A stretch of DNA of 64,000 nt. It comes from Paulinella micropora (lineage: Eukaryota; Cercozoa; Imbricatea; Euglyphida). The notes under the pieces were generated by a model that had not been told where the DNA came from, did no database searches, and saw nothing but the letters and a program-made list of their open reading frames with translations. The translations under genes were made by a program, and so were the position numbers. Positions 55,720 to 63,955 of the stretch are shown here, one piece after another. Location: NCBI GenBank assembly GCA_009731375.1, contig BJOX01000096.1:665319-729318 (forward strand), in the 5' to 3' direction. Position 1 is the first letter of the stretch. Each line of letters starts with the position of its first letter.

Positions 55720-58392
55720 GAGTGGCTCCAGCTAGATTTTGGCACTGGGGTCGTCCTGCAACAGTACTACCTGCAAGCCCAGTCCAGCGGTCTGGATAAA
55801 TCGCCAAAGACTTGGCAGGTGGGCACGTCGTTAGACGGCACTACCTGGACGCTGTGGCACACTAGCTCGTACACCTTTGTCGATGGCAGTTCCATCACTC
55901 TCGAGCCGACCGACAACGCTAGGGCCGCCCGGTACGTGGCCATCGTGGTTGCTACTATCAAGGCAGGAGGGAGTTCTAGCTGGTGCGGAATCAGCCACTT
56001 TGGCTTCGACTACACATCGTGCCCCGCGATCAAGAACATAGCGGCGCCGCTCACCACCACCGACGCTGCCAACAGGGCCTACGTAGACGGGCACATGCAT
56101 ACGTCGCCAATGACGATCGGCACCTCTACGATTGCGAGCACGGGGACGGTCGCGCTGAGTCTGCCTAGCGCGCTGCCTGCCAGCACTTCTCTGACGTCGC
56201 TGACCTCTGCAGGACAGCTAAGCGCCTCTGCGCTAAAGGTGCCTGCTGCGCTGCCAAGCACGACTTCTCTTGTCTCGCTTGACTCTGCCGGCGTGCTGAG
56301 CACTAGTGCAGGAGCAGCCTCTCTGAAGCTTGCCACTGCGGTATACACGGGCGCCATGCCCAACAACTTCACGAGTAATACTACCTACAGCTCTGTCTGG
56401 ACCCTGAATCGGTCGTCTATTTGGGCGTCTTCTACTTGGGAGCCCTGGAGGATTTTCGATGGCGTCTACAACACAGGCGACGGCTGGATATGTGCTCAGA
56501 ACTTGTACAACGGCAGCTCTGGTGCTTACACCGGGGCACAATCGTCAAACGCCATTCCGGGTGAATGGTTCCAGCTGCGGCGCGTCGATGGGATGTCAGT
56601 TATACTGGCGAGCTTTGAGTTCTGTCCTCGCATCTTTAACCCGTCCTACATAGTAGGCCCCAAGAAGTTGGCCGTCCTCGGCTCCAACGAAGAAAGCGAA
56701 AATCCTACAAGCTGGACAACGTTGTACTACACTGCAACTTCTGAAGCAATATGGGGAACTAGCGAGTCTTTCAGGACCTGGACGATATCCGTACCCGCTG
56801 CTTACAAGGTCTACCGCTGGGTGATTGAGAGCTTCTGGCCGACCGGAGGGATTACTTACTGCGATTGTGCAGAACTGAAGCTCAACTTCAACGCCGCTGG
56901 CATTAGTTCGATCTATCCACACCCTTCCGGGAGTAGTGTTGCGCTGAGCCTGCCTGGCGCGCTGCCGTCCAACACGTCCTTCGTCTCCTTGTCTAGCGGG
57001 GGGCAGCTAGCCGCCTCTTCTGTCAGAGTGCCTGCTAGCCTGCCCGGCTCGACGTCGCTGGTCACGGTGGACTCGGCAGGCCAGCTTGCGGCCAGCTCGT
57101 TGTTGCCAGCCTCCACGCCGGCCCAGACTGCCGTTCTGAGCCTGACTTCTGCGGGGCAGATGGTGACCCAGAGCACTTCCACTACGGTCGTGACTTCTGG
57201 CTCGGTGGCGCTGCCGACCTGGACTTCCATGTCGGCCTATACGCCTACCACAGACCCAAACTGGGTGCTCAGCCACTCTTCCGCAGTTGCAGGCCAAGAG
57301 AGCTATAGAGTTTTCGATGGTGTCGCTGCCAATGGCTGGACTAGCCTCGGCAACTACAACTCGGACGGGAGTATCAACACGACCAACAACGCCGTTACCA
57401 ACGTGGGCGGCAGCAACGTGTACGGCGAACACTTTACGCTCCAGCACCAGCGGCGCCGTTACAGAATCACGAGCTTCGCGTTGACTAATACCTCTTCTCT
57501 CAGTAGCTCAACCAAAAGCTTCACGTTGGCGGGGTCGGACAATGGCAGTACCTGGACACTGGTCTGGTCCGGTAACTTCTCCTTTACCACGACGTTACAG
57601 ACCCTGAACTCGAGCGCGCCCGCTTCGACCGCGTTCTATTACTACCACCGGTTTATTGTCACTTCGACAAATTCGAGTACCCAGGCCGCCGTGGGGACCT
57701 TTGCGCCCGTCGTTGAGTCCGAGGGCGTGTCGGCCACTGCCACGGGCCTCACGGGCGTGGATTCGATCATGTGCGGCAAAAACACGCTGAAGCTGCCGAC
57801 CGCGCTGCCCTCCGCCGGCACGGACCGCGTGCTCCAAATCAACGACCTCGGCGAGTTCGAGCTGGGCACCTGGGACTGCGGCCACTGGCTGTGCGAAACA
57901 GTGCTGACTTTTGCTAATGGTGCTGCCAGGGTCATGACTTACGACAACACGGTGAGAATCGCGCCTTCCTTCGGCAGTATCACTCGCTTGACTAGCAACT
58001 CGGGCAACGCTTCTACCAGCTACACCACGTTCCAGAACACTTCGGGCATGACCAGGAAATGGCTCGTTGATGCCTGCATCAAATTCAAAAACACTGCCAC
58101 TAGCAGTCCCATGAACGCCGAGGCCTGGGTCGAGAAGAGCGCTAGCAGGCCGGCCAGCAACGTGGCGATCGCGTCGGTGCGCTGGCTGAACTCTTCTGCC
58201 TTTAGCAACGGTACTTCTTTCAACGGGCAGTATACGACAGTGAATCTGTCTGGCGTAGTAGAAGTGGCCGCGAACGAGTACATCTGGATCGAGGTTACTG
58301 GAGGTACAGCAACTGCCGTAAACTACATGGCAAACGTCGGATCACAAGTCTGGGAAAGAGGCTTTGTGGCTATTACCGAGATCCCGGGCTAA
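55720..58392 (+). CDS. Fibre/adhesin protein, C-terminal part with C1q/TNF-like head
   Basis: About 890 residues from the gap. It opens mid-domain in a second discoidin-like module (EWLQLDFGTGVVLQQYYLQ ... ARYVAIVVAT), then repeats VALSLPSALPASTSLTSLTS-like (about 25 residues each), two more discoidin-like modules (WRIFDGVYNTGDGW; YRVFDGVAANGWTSL with FTLAGSDNGSTWTLVW), and a C-terminal beta-sandwich (KWLVDACIKFKNTATSSPM ... LSGVVEVAANEYIWIEVTGG) like C1q/TNF-type trimeric heads. Trimeric fibre with glycan-binding modules is the likely role. The gene may be one with the copies upstream, exceeding 1,700 residues. Confidence 0.72.
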   Translation, partial: EWLQLDFGTGVVLQQYYLQAQSSGLDKSPKTWQVGTSLDGTTWTLWHTSSYTFVDGSSITLEPTDNARAARYVAIVVATIKAGGSSSWCGISHFGFDYTSCPAIKNIAAPLTTTDAANRAYVDGHMHTSPMTIGTSTIASTGTVALSLPSALPASTSLTSLTSAGQLSASALKVPAALPSTTSLVSLDSAGVLSTSAGAASLKLATAVYTGAMPNNFTSNTTYSSVWTLNRSSIWASSTWEPWRIFDGVYNTGDGWICAQNLYNGSSGAYTGAQSSNAIPGEWFQLRRVDGMSVILASFEFCPRIFNPSYIVGPKKLAVLGSNEESENPTSWTTLYYTATSEAIWGTSESFRTWTISVPAAYKVYRWVIESFWPTGGITYCDCAELKLNFNAAGISSIYPHPSGSSVALSLPGALPSNTSFVSLSSGGQLAASSVRVPASLPGSTSLVTVDSAGQLAASSLLPASTPAQTAVLSLTSAGQMVTQSTSTTVVTSGSVALPTWTSMSAYTPTTDPNWVLSHSSAVAGQESYRVFDGVAANGWTSLGNYNSDGSINTTNNAVTNVGGSNVYGEHFTLQHQRRRYRITSFALTNTSSLSSSTKSFTLAGSDNGSTWTLVWSGNFSFTTTLQTLNSSAPASTAFYYYHRFIVTSTNSSTQAAVGTFAPVVESEGVSATATGLTGVDSIMCGKNTLKLPTALPSAGTDRVLQINDLGEFELGTWDCGHWLCETVLTFANGAARVMTYDNTVRIAPSFGSITRLTSNSGNASTSYTTFQNTSGMTRKWLVDACIKFKNTATSSPMNAEAWVEKSASRPASNVAIASVRWLNSSAFSNGTSFNGQYTTVNLSGVVEVAANEYIWIEVTGGTATAVNYMANVGSQVWERGFVAITEIPG

Positions 58393-58428
58393 TTTTTTTT
58401 CTTTCGAGTCTGTATTTTTTAATTAAAA

Positions 58429-58710
58429 ATGGACGCGTTGCGACAAGCACTAGCTGAGAACGAGAACGAGCTGGCCACGTGCCTAGCCCGCCGCCGGATC
58501 CTGGCGGTCGAACGAGAGAAGTTACAGCTGCAGATCGCGCTCTGTGAAAAGGTATGTGGTTGCAGGGAGACACGCCTGCAGATCAAGCAGTTGATCCAGC
58601 AAGAAGAGGAGGCGGAGGCGGCCGCCGAGTCTGCCGCCCACGCGGCCGTCGAGGCCGAAATGGCACTAGAAGAGACGGTCGTAGAGATGCCTGACACCAT
58701 CAATGGCTAG
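58429..58710 (+). CDS. Small coiled-coil protein
   Basis: 93 residues, heptad-rich (ALAENENELATCLARRRILA ... LIQQEEEAEAAAESAAHAAV), with CEKVCGCRE in the middle. Preceded by TTTTTTTTCTT and TTTTTAATTAAAA. Its TAG stop shares the tetranucleotide CTAG (58707-58710) with the stop of the convergent RNR gene. Function unknown. Confidence 0.65.
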   Translation: MDALRQALAENENELATCLARRRILAVEREKLQLQIALCEKVCGCRETRLQIKQLIQQEEEAEAAAESAAHAAVEAEMALEETVVEMPDTING

Positions 58711-59725
58711 AAGTCCTGGTCTAGGCCCCATTCCGGCTCCTTGGCCGGCGCCCGCGCGTACTCGCTCACTCTTTTCTCGAAAAAGTTGGTCTTGCATACC
58801 ACGCCTAGCTGCTCCATGAAGGGCAAGGGACACTTGGCCACCCCGTACAGCTTTTCGCTCGGGCCCAAGTTCTGCAGCAGGCCGTCAGCCACGAACTCAA
58901 CGTACCGTTTCCATCAGCGTGGCGTTCAGGCCCAACAGGGCCACCGGCAGCGACTCGCTGATGAACCTCCGCTCGACTTCGACACAGCCGGCCACGATCT
59001 GGAAAATGCGCGACATCTGCAGCTTGTTCGACACGTGGTGCTTGTGCAAGTGGCACGCGAACAGGCCGTGCTGTGTCTCGTCCCGAGCAATAAACTCGTT
59101 TGAGGTGCACAAGCCCTGCAGCAGGCCCGGGTGCTTTTGTTTCAGCCAAAAGATGGAGGCGAAAGAAGAGGCGAACTGGACAAGTTCCACACAAGCGAAC
59201 GCCACCAGCCGCTCGGCAAACGAAGACCGGGCCGGGCTGAGCCACTGCAGCGCTCACTTGGCTTTTTGTGCGACGGTCGGGACCTGCGTGATCGCATTGA
59301 ACAACTTGTCCTTCTCTTGCTGGTCGCTGATGATCGTGTCGATCAACAGGCTGTAGGTCCGCGAGTGTTCGGCCTCATTAAAGATCTGGTAAGAATAAAA
59401 AAGTCTCGCTTCGGAATACTGCACTTCGGCCAAAAAATTAGCGGCCAGGTTCTCTTGGATGATGCCGTCNNNNNNNNNNNNNNNNNNNNNNNNNNNNNNN
59501 NNNNNNNNNNNNNNNNNNNNNNNNNNNNNNNNCCGTCTTAATAAAATGCTGCTCGTCCGCGCTCAATTTCTTGAAATCGGCCTGTTCCCGGCTCAGATCA
59601 AGCTCGTCTGCCGTCCAGAACGAGCGCAGGGAAGCTTCATAGAATGAATACAGGTCCGGACGCCTGATGGGAAAGAGACAAAACCGCGATTCTTCCGGCA
59701 CGAGCAGTTTTTCTTCAGTGTCCAT
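58707..59725 (-). pseudogene. Ribonucleotide reductase small subunit, interrupted
   Basis: Class I RNR R2: reduces NDPs to dNDPs together with R1 through a di-iron/tyrosyl centre. Start [20 protein letters not shown] at 59725. Landmarks: [11 protein letters not shown]; after the N run DGIIQENLAANF (iron Glu), then FNEAEHSRTYSLLID with the Glu-x-x-His pair and the radical Tyr four residues after the His, FASIFWLK, ARDETQHG (second E-x-x-H pair), and the C-terminal GLDQDF that docks to R1. Three defects: the N run 59470-59532, where the family would need only about eight residues, so its length is overstated; an in-frame TGA at 59258-59260 where a Trp is usual; and one extra base near 58898 that shifts the frame. 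R1 is not in the window. Confidence 0.9.
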
Positions 59726-59840
59726 ACTTCGTGCAGCTTCCGGTTGTCTAGTTTCAACAAGGCCATTCACTCTCCTTTTAATAGTAAAGGGGAAAGAGGA
59801 TATATTTTTTTTCTTATAGCGCGAAAAAAAAACAAAGAAC
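59726..59840. promoter_or_regulatory. Bidirectional promoter-like spacer
   Basis: Between divergent RNR and 59841 genes: contains TATATTTTTTTTCTTATAGCGCG. The same arrangement, AAATTTTTTTTCTTGGCGCG, occurs in the spacer 62044-62110 between the divergent penton and structural genes, and TTTTTTTTCTTTCGAG precedes 58429. Confidence 0.45.
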
Positions 59841-60188
59841 ATGTTGCAAAGACGCAAGACCGAACAACGGCTGATGCCCTCGTCGCCAGAGTCCATCACC
59901 GTAACCTCGCACGAGCTCGCACTCGAGCTCAAGCGGACATACAGCGACTTCAGCTGGCAGTCAGTGCCGCAGCTCATTGTTCACGGGGTCAAGTACCTTG
60001 CTCTCTATACTAATCATACTGGTGAGGAGAAGAAGCAGATCCTCGTGTCTGTGCTCGTGGACTTGTGTCCTGACGACAACGTGGACAAGCTGATCCCGCC
60101 AGTAGTCGACGTGATCTGGAAGCTCGTGAAGGCCGCCCTCGCTTCCAACTGCTGCGAGCTGTGTCCCAAGGTCTGCACGGTCATGTAG
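59841..60188 (+). CDS. Hypothetical protein, 115 residues
   Basis: [20 protein letters not shown], then a folded region ([40 protein letters not shown]) and a Cys-rich end (CCELCPKVC). I sense similarity to conserved giant-virus proteins of unknown function but cannot name the family. Divergent from RNR; its stop overlaps the stop of the SLATT-like gene by 8 bp. Confidence 0.55.
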   Translation: MLQRRKTEQRLMPSSPESITVTSHELALELKRTYSDFSWQSVPQLIVHGVKYLALYTNHTGEEKKQILVSVLVDLCPDDNVDKLIPPVVDVIWKLVKAALASNCCELCPKVCTVM

Positions 60189-60843
60189 GCATCGGGATCA
60201 AGTGCCGGCCCAGCGTCACGGGCGTGCCATGGTGGATCCTGACCGGGTCGCCGCTCGTCACCATCTGCGCTCGCGCTTTGGCCAGCTTCTCGCGGTCCAT
60301 ACGGTGCGCCCATAACACCACTGCTGGTATGACCTGCTCGTTCGAACGCACTTTCTCCAGGGCCATGGTAATCTTGACCAGCAGCACGTCCGCTGCTAAT
60401 CTGAATCGTCTTTTTTTAGCCATCTCTACAGACAGCTCGTTCTTCACCATTTCAAAGAGGATCTCACAGGAGAAGTGGCGCTCTGCTTTTTGCCCAAAGT
60501 TGAAAAATGAGTTCACTCCAGAAATGATCGCTACCACAATTAAACATGTGACAGACACCCAGTCGTAGCCCGCCCGGCCCGCTTCGCACGCCTTGAAGCC
60601 GAAGTTGCCGACGATAACGGAGCAGATCGCCGGCACTATTGTAGCCAGCAGCCCGAAGACCAGGAACTTGTTGTAGTAAAAATACCCAGCCGAGTTATTG
60701 AGGCGTGCGTGCAGGGCACATTCGTCCACCACGCTGGCAAAATAAGACTCATGGCGCGAGGACCATTTTTCCTCCTCTCGTTTTACGTCCGAGTCGTCCG
60801 AGTCGTGCGAGTCCTCCCGTGGCACCACGACTTTCTCGTCCAT
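60181..60843 (-). CDS. Two-transmembrane SLATT-like protein
   Basis: 220 residues from ATG 60843 (MDEKVVVPREDSHDSDDSD). After an acidic N-terminal tail there are two hydrophobic spans: FLVFGLLATIVPAICSVIV and VSVTCLIVVAIISGVNSFF, then FNFGQKAERHF and an amphipathic helical C-terminal region. A pair of membrane helices followed by a FNxxxKAxxH helix is the pattern of SLATT/DUF4231-type domains, also present in large DNA viruses; in bacteria such proteins act as membrane effectors. Viral role unknown. The frame is open further upstream but that part overlaps the next gene in another frame. Confidence 0.6.
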   Translation of the reverse strand: MDEKVVVPREDSHDSDDSDVKREEEKWSSRHESYFASVVDECALHARLNNSAGYFYYNKFLVFGLLATIVPAICSVIVGNFGFKACEAGRAGYDWVSVTCLIVVAIISGVNSFFNFGQKAERHFSCEILFEMVKNELSVEMAKKRRFRLAADVLLVKITMALEKVRSNEQVIPAVVLWAHRMDREKLAKARAQMVTSGDPVRIHHGTPVTLGRHLIPMPT

Positions 60844-60881
60844 CGTTCTTTTTTCTGTTAAAAGAAAGTTTGCGACAAGAT

Positions 60882-61115
60882 TTAAATTTTCGTCGTCGTC
60901 TTCTTCTTCTTTCGTCTGGCCGCTTTTGGCTTGAAGGCCGGCACGCCGGAGCTGTTCTTCTTCTTCTTGGTCAGGGCCAGCAGGTAGCGCGTGTACTCGA
61001 CTGGGTCGTGGTGGTGCTGCTCGACCGGGTCCGGTGGCGGTGCTGCTGCCGCTGCCGCGGGCGCCCTCCTCGCGGCTCTTGCTGCCGCTCTCTTCACTCC
61101 ATTGCCCTTTGCCAT
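60882..61115 (-). CDS. Small basic protein
   Basis: 77 residues: MAKGNGVKRAAARAARRAP, Ala/Pro-rich, HHHDPVEYTRYLLALTKKKK, then GVPAFKPKAARRKKKKTTTK. Very basic at both ends; probably a DNA-condensing or core protein, by analogy with viral core peptides. A longer frame on the same strand overlaps it, but this frame has the cleaner start, directly after an AATATTAAAAAAAATTCC spacer, and a sharp stop. Confidence 0.5.
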   Translation of the reverse strand: MAKGNGVKRAAARAARRAPAAAAAAPPPDPVEQHHHDPVEYTRYLLALTKKKKNSSGVPAFKPKAARRKKKKTTTKI

Positions 61116-61162
61116 CACGAGTTTTCTTGAAATACATCGCCCACAATATTAAAAAAAATTCC

Positions 61163-62043
61163 TTACGCCTTGCTCAGCAGCATTTCCCAGTCGGCGCCAT
61201 TCAAGTCAACCTTGTCGCGAGTGTCCGGCGACACGACCCGGACGTTGAGGTACTTGGTCTTGTTCGGGAAAAATACGTACTGGTTGTGCCTGTCCTGTGC
61301 CGAGGACTGGTAGCCCCCCGAAGACGCTAGGAAGGGAATTATTAGGCTGGCCGAGTGGTTCTTGGGGCCGCGCGTAATCGAACTGCCGTCCCAGGCCTCA
61401 TGGAAGCCGCCGAGTGAGTAGGCCAGCGTCGAGCATTCCTTGATCTGTATGCCCAGCGAGGTCGGCAGGCCCAAGGCCACCACGTTCGGCAAGATCCTGG
61501 TCTGCCCCGCTGGCAGCGAGGTCCCCGCTCCGTTCTGGGCCGAGGTCTCGAAGCCGAGCACCGCGTGCGCGCTGTCGCTGTTGGACTGATAGCAGTAGAT
61601 CGCGAACTCGGCGGCCGCGCTTAGCGTAAACTGCAGCTTCAGGTGCGTGTCGAGGTACGCGATGCCGATGGTCTGACCAGGCTGGACGTAGCCCTCGTTG
61701 ATCAGCAGTGACTGCAGCGTGTCGGCCAAAGTCTCCCCTGCATTGAACGCCATGCTATTAGCGAGCAAACGAGGCTAGAATAACAGAGACCTGTATAGTT
61801 CTGGCTGGGAATCGTGATTGTCACGTCGCCCGTGGCCGTGCTGGTCAGGTAGAGCTTGTTGTTCTTGGAGTTGACGTTGAAGCAGGCGTTCGGCACCGTG
61901 GCCCAGATCAGGCGGTACTTGCCCTCGATCGCTTCCTGTAAGGGCAGGCGGAACTCGGCCGAATCGCCCGGGCCCTGCACCCGGTCGCGATCCTTACTGC
62001 GGACCAGCAGGTTCATTTCGCTCAGGGCGCGCAGGTAACTCAT
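61163..62043 (-). CDS. Penton-like minor capsid protein with a 53-nt intron
   Basis: Exon 1 62043-61791, intron 61790-61738, exon 2 61737-61163; spliced length 828 nt, an exact number of codons (275 residues). Start MSYLRALSEMNLLVRSKDRD. Without splicing the frame closes early; with GT-AG splicing the junction reads NYTGETLADTLQ, matching QYTIDTFITALQ of the AT-rich element's penton. The intron has GTCTCT at its 5' end, a CTAAT branch-like word and TGCAG at its 3' end. Other landmarks: RLIWATVPNACFNVNS, TSLGIQIKECSTLAYSLGGF, YVFFPNKTKYLNVRVVSPDT. Single jelly-roll vertex protein by family inference. Confidence 0.72.
61738..61790 (-). other. Putative spliceosomal intron in penton gene
   Basis: 53 nt, GT...AG, length not divisible by three and containing in-frame stops, so removal is needed for continuity. 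Its size is close to host introns at 20356-20410 (55 nt) and 22216-22281 (66 nt). Confidence 0.65.
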
Positions 62044-62110
62044 GCTTGTAAATTTTTTTTCTTGGCGCGCCAGTTTTCTTAAACAGAGAGAGGCACGAGA
62101 AGAAAAATTC

Positions 62111-63301
62111 ATGAGCCTGACGCTGAGTGGCACCAAGCGCCTGCGCCTGGAGGATGTGGTCGAAACAAAACCTCTTCCTAGCATGGTCACGGCCTTTGGC
62201 GAACACAAGGTCGCGGAGTCTACCCCGCTAGTGCAGGAGACTTTCCCTTACACGGGCACCCTGAACCCGCGCAAGTTCGCGACCTCTGGCTCCGTGACCA
62301 CCGCCACCGGCCTGCTGTCGCTCAGCGGCGCCGCGCAGGCCGAGACGCTCAGGCGCTGCAAGTACCGCGCGGGGCAAGGGCTCGTCTGCCGCTTCACGGC
62401 GCTGTTCCCCGCCGCACCCAACGTGGCTAATTCGGCCATGGCCGGGCTAGGCGACGACAATAACGGCTTCTTCTTTGTGCAGGACCAGACACAGAGCAAC
62501 AGGCTGCGGATCCTGCACCGCAATGCGAGTGTCGACACTTACATCGACCAGGCCAACTGGAACCTCGACACCTGCCTGGGCGGCGACCAAGACGACATGG
62601 ATCGCAAGGACTGGTCCAAGGGCAACATTTTTCAGATTCAGCTCCAGTACCTAGGATTTGGGGCCGTCGTGTTCTCGGTCGAGAGGAAGTCGGACGGGGT
62701 GCTAGTCCCCGTGCACCGAATCCAGTACGCGGGCGCTAACACGACACCTTCGCTCAGCAATGCCAGCTTACCGTTCAGGCTCAAGACCACTGGTGCGGGC
62801 GGCCAGGTGCGCACTGCCAGTGTCGGCGTTCTGGTCGAAGGCCCCGTGAGGCAGCTGGGCCTCAGCTTTGCGCGCACCAACGTTCAGACCATAGGCACGA
62901 CCGAGAGTAACGCGTTAGTGATCCGCAACAAGAGCTTGATCGGCGCCCTCCCTAACAACGACCTGCTGTTCCCAACCTTGTTGACCGCTACGGCCGTCTC
63001 GGGCACCAAGCCAGTGGTCCTCCGAGTGCTCACGCAGGCCACGTTCGGCAGCGCGCCTACCTACGCCAACCACGACGCGGCCGCCTCTAATACCGAATAC
63101 TCCGCGTCCCTCGTCACGGTGTCTGGTGGCAACGCGGTGGCCGCGTGCGTCGTGTCAAACACGGGGTCGGCCTCGGCCAGCCTGGACCTAAGCAGGCTCA
63201 ACATCGCTGTCGGGCCCGGAGAAGTGCTGTGCATTGCGGCCAGCACTACTTCCGGCACGGCGGACGTGCACCTGAGCCTTAGCTGGGCGGAGGACGTGTA
63301 A
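62111..63301 (+). CDS. Beta-rich structural protein homologous to the 44136-45454 gene
   Basis: 396 residues from ATG 62111 (MSLTLSGTKRLRLEDVVETK). Intact frame. Conserved blocks are TPLVQETFPYTGTLNPRKF, KYRAGQGLVCRFTALFP, DQANWNLDTCLGG, GNIFQIQLQYLGFGAVVFS, HRIQYAGANTTPSL, QTIGTTESNALVIRN and a terminal VGPGEVLCIAASTTSGTADV; most have a counterpart in the AT-rich element. Divergent from the penton gene across a 67-bp spacer with T8CTT. Its presence in two unrelated-looking elements and its beta-rich composition suggest a conserved virion component. Confidence 0.75.
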   Translation: MSLTLSGTKRLRLEDVVETKPLPSMVTAFGEHKVAESTPLVQETFPYTGTLNPRKFATSGSVTTATGLLSLSGAAQAETLRRCKYRAGQGLVCRFTALFPAAPNVANSAMAGLGDDNNGFFFVQDQTQSNRLRILHRNASVDTYIDQANWNLDTCLGGDQDDMDRKDWSKGNIFQIQLQYLGFGAVVFSVERKSDGVLVPVHRIQYAGANTTPSLSNASLPFRLKTTGAGGQVRTASVGVLVEGPVRQLGLSFARTNVQTIGTTESNALVIRNKSLIGALPNNDLLFPTLLTATAVSGTKPVVLRVLTQATFGSAPTYANHDAAASNTEYSASLVTVSGGNAVAACVVSNTGSASASLDLSRLNIAVGPGEVLCIAASTTSGTADVHLSLSWAEDV

Positions 63302-63352
63302 AAAAAAAAAGTTCGTCTTGCATTATTAAAACAACAAAGGAAGAAGAAGGAA

Positions 63353-63955
63353 ATGAAAAAAGTGGTAGCGATCGACCCGGGACTGAGAAATTTGGGCATA
63401 GTCGTGCTTGTAAAGGACGACCGCACCAACGCCATCACTGTTACCTATGCCAGCGTGCTAGACATAGCCAACCAGAGCGACACTGACAGTTTCAAGACCA
63501 AGTCCTTGTTTGCGTGCCTAAACGCAGTCGAGGAGGTCCAGAACGCCGACGTCTGTGTTATTGAAGACCAAGTGCTTGGGATGGCCAACACGAAGCCGGA
63601 CAATTTGCTCATTCAAGCGGCGGCCGGTGCAACTATGCTCAGTCTCGGTGCCAAGGAGCTTATCTATTATCCGTCCAGTTTCAAATTCAGTTGCTTTTTC
63701 TCATTGACGCCGACTATCTCCGGCAGAGTCAAAGGGAAATACAAAATTCAGTCTAAAGTGCTTTCATGCAATTTAATAGAATCGTTCAACGTCGGCGGAG
63801 ATACTAAATGCCTCACAGAGTCAGATCACTTCTTTCATGCAATTTAATAGAATCGTTCAACGTCGGCGGAGATACTAAATGCCTCACAGAGTCAGATCAC
63901 TTGAGTGACGCCTTTGGTCTCGCCTTCTGCGCGCTTGTCAGAGGGGAGCGGATCA
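63353..63955 (+). pseudogene. RuvC/A22-type Holliday junction resolvase, broken by a 71-bp duplication
   Basis: Starts MKKVVAIDPGLRNLGIVVLV, with the first catalytic Asp in AIDPG; the second acidic motif is CVIEDQVLGM; then IQAAAGATMLSLGAKELIYY. The final acidic motif, DHLSDAFGLAFCA, occurs only after the second copy of a 71-bp tandem duplication (63761-63831 repeated as 63832-63902), in another frame; copy 1 ends in a premature stop (DHFFHAI). Without the duplication the frame would be continuous. This RNase H-fold family resolves branched DNA during viral replication and packaging. A misassembly at the repeat is possible. Confidence 0.8.
63761..63902 (+). repeat. 71-bp perfect tandem duplication
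   Basis: Two identical 71-bp units starting CTTTCATGCAATTTAATAGA and ending TCAGATCACTT. 71 is not a multiple of three, so it shifts the resolvase frame. Confidence 0.93.

Noticed and set aside
59258-59260. TGA read as Trp (alternative genetic code), suggested by RNR.
   Set aside because: TGA is the natural stop of the gypsy Pol gene, and many frames close at TGA where family length predicts. A point mutation or sequence error is simpler.
61163-61768. Penton gene as two separate ORFs or as a simple frameshift.
   Set aside because: GT-AG removal of 53 nt restores both the codon count and a conserved block, which a one-base change at that site does not do equally well.
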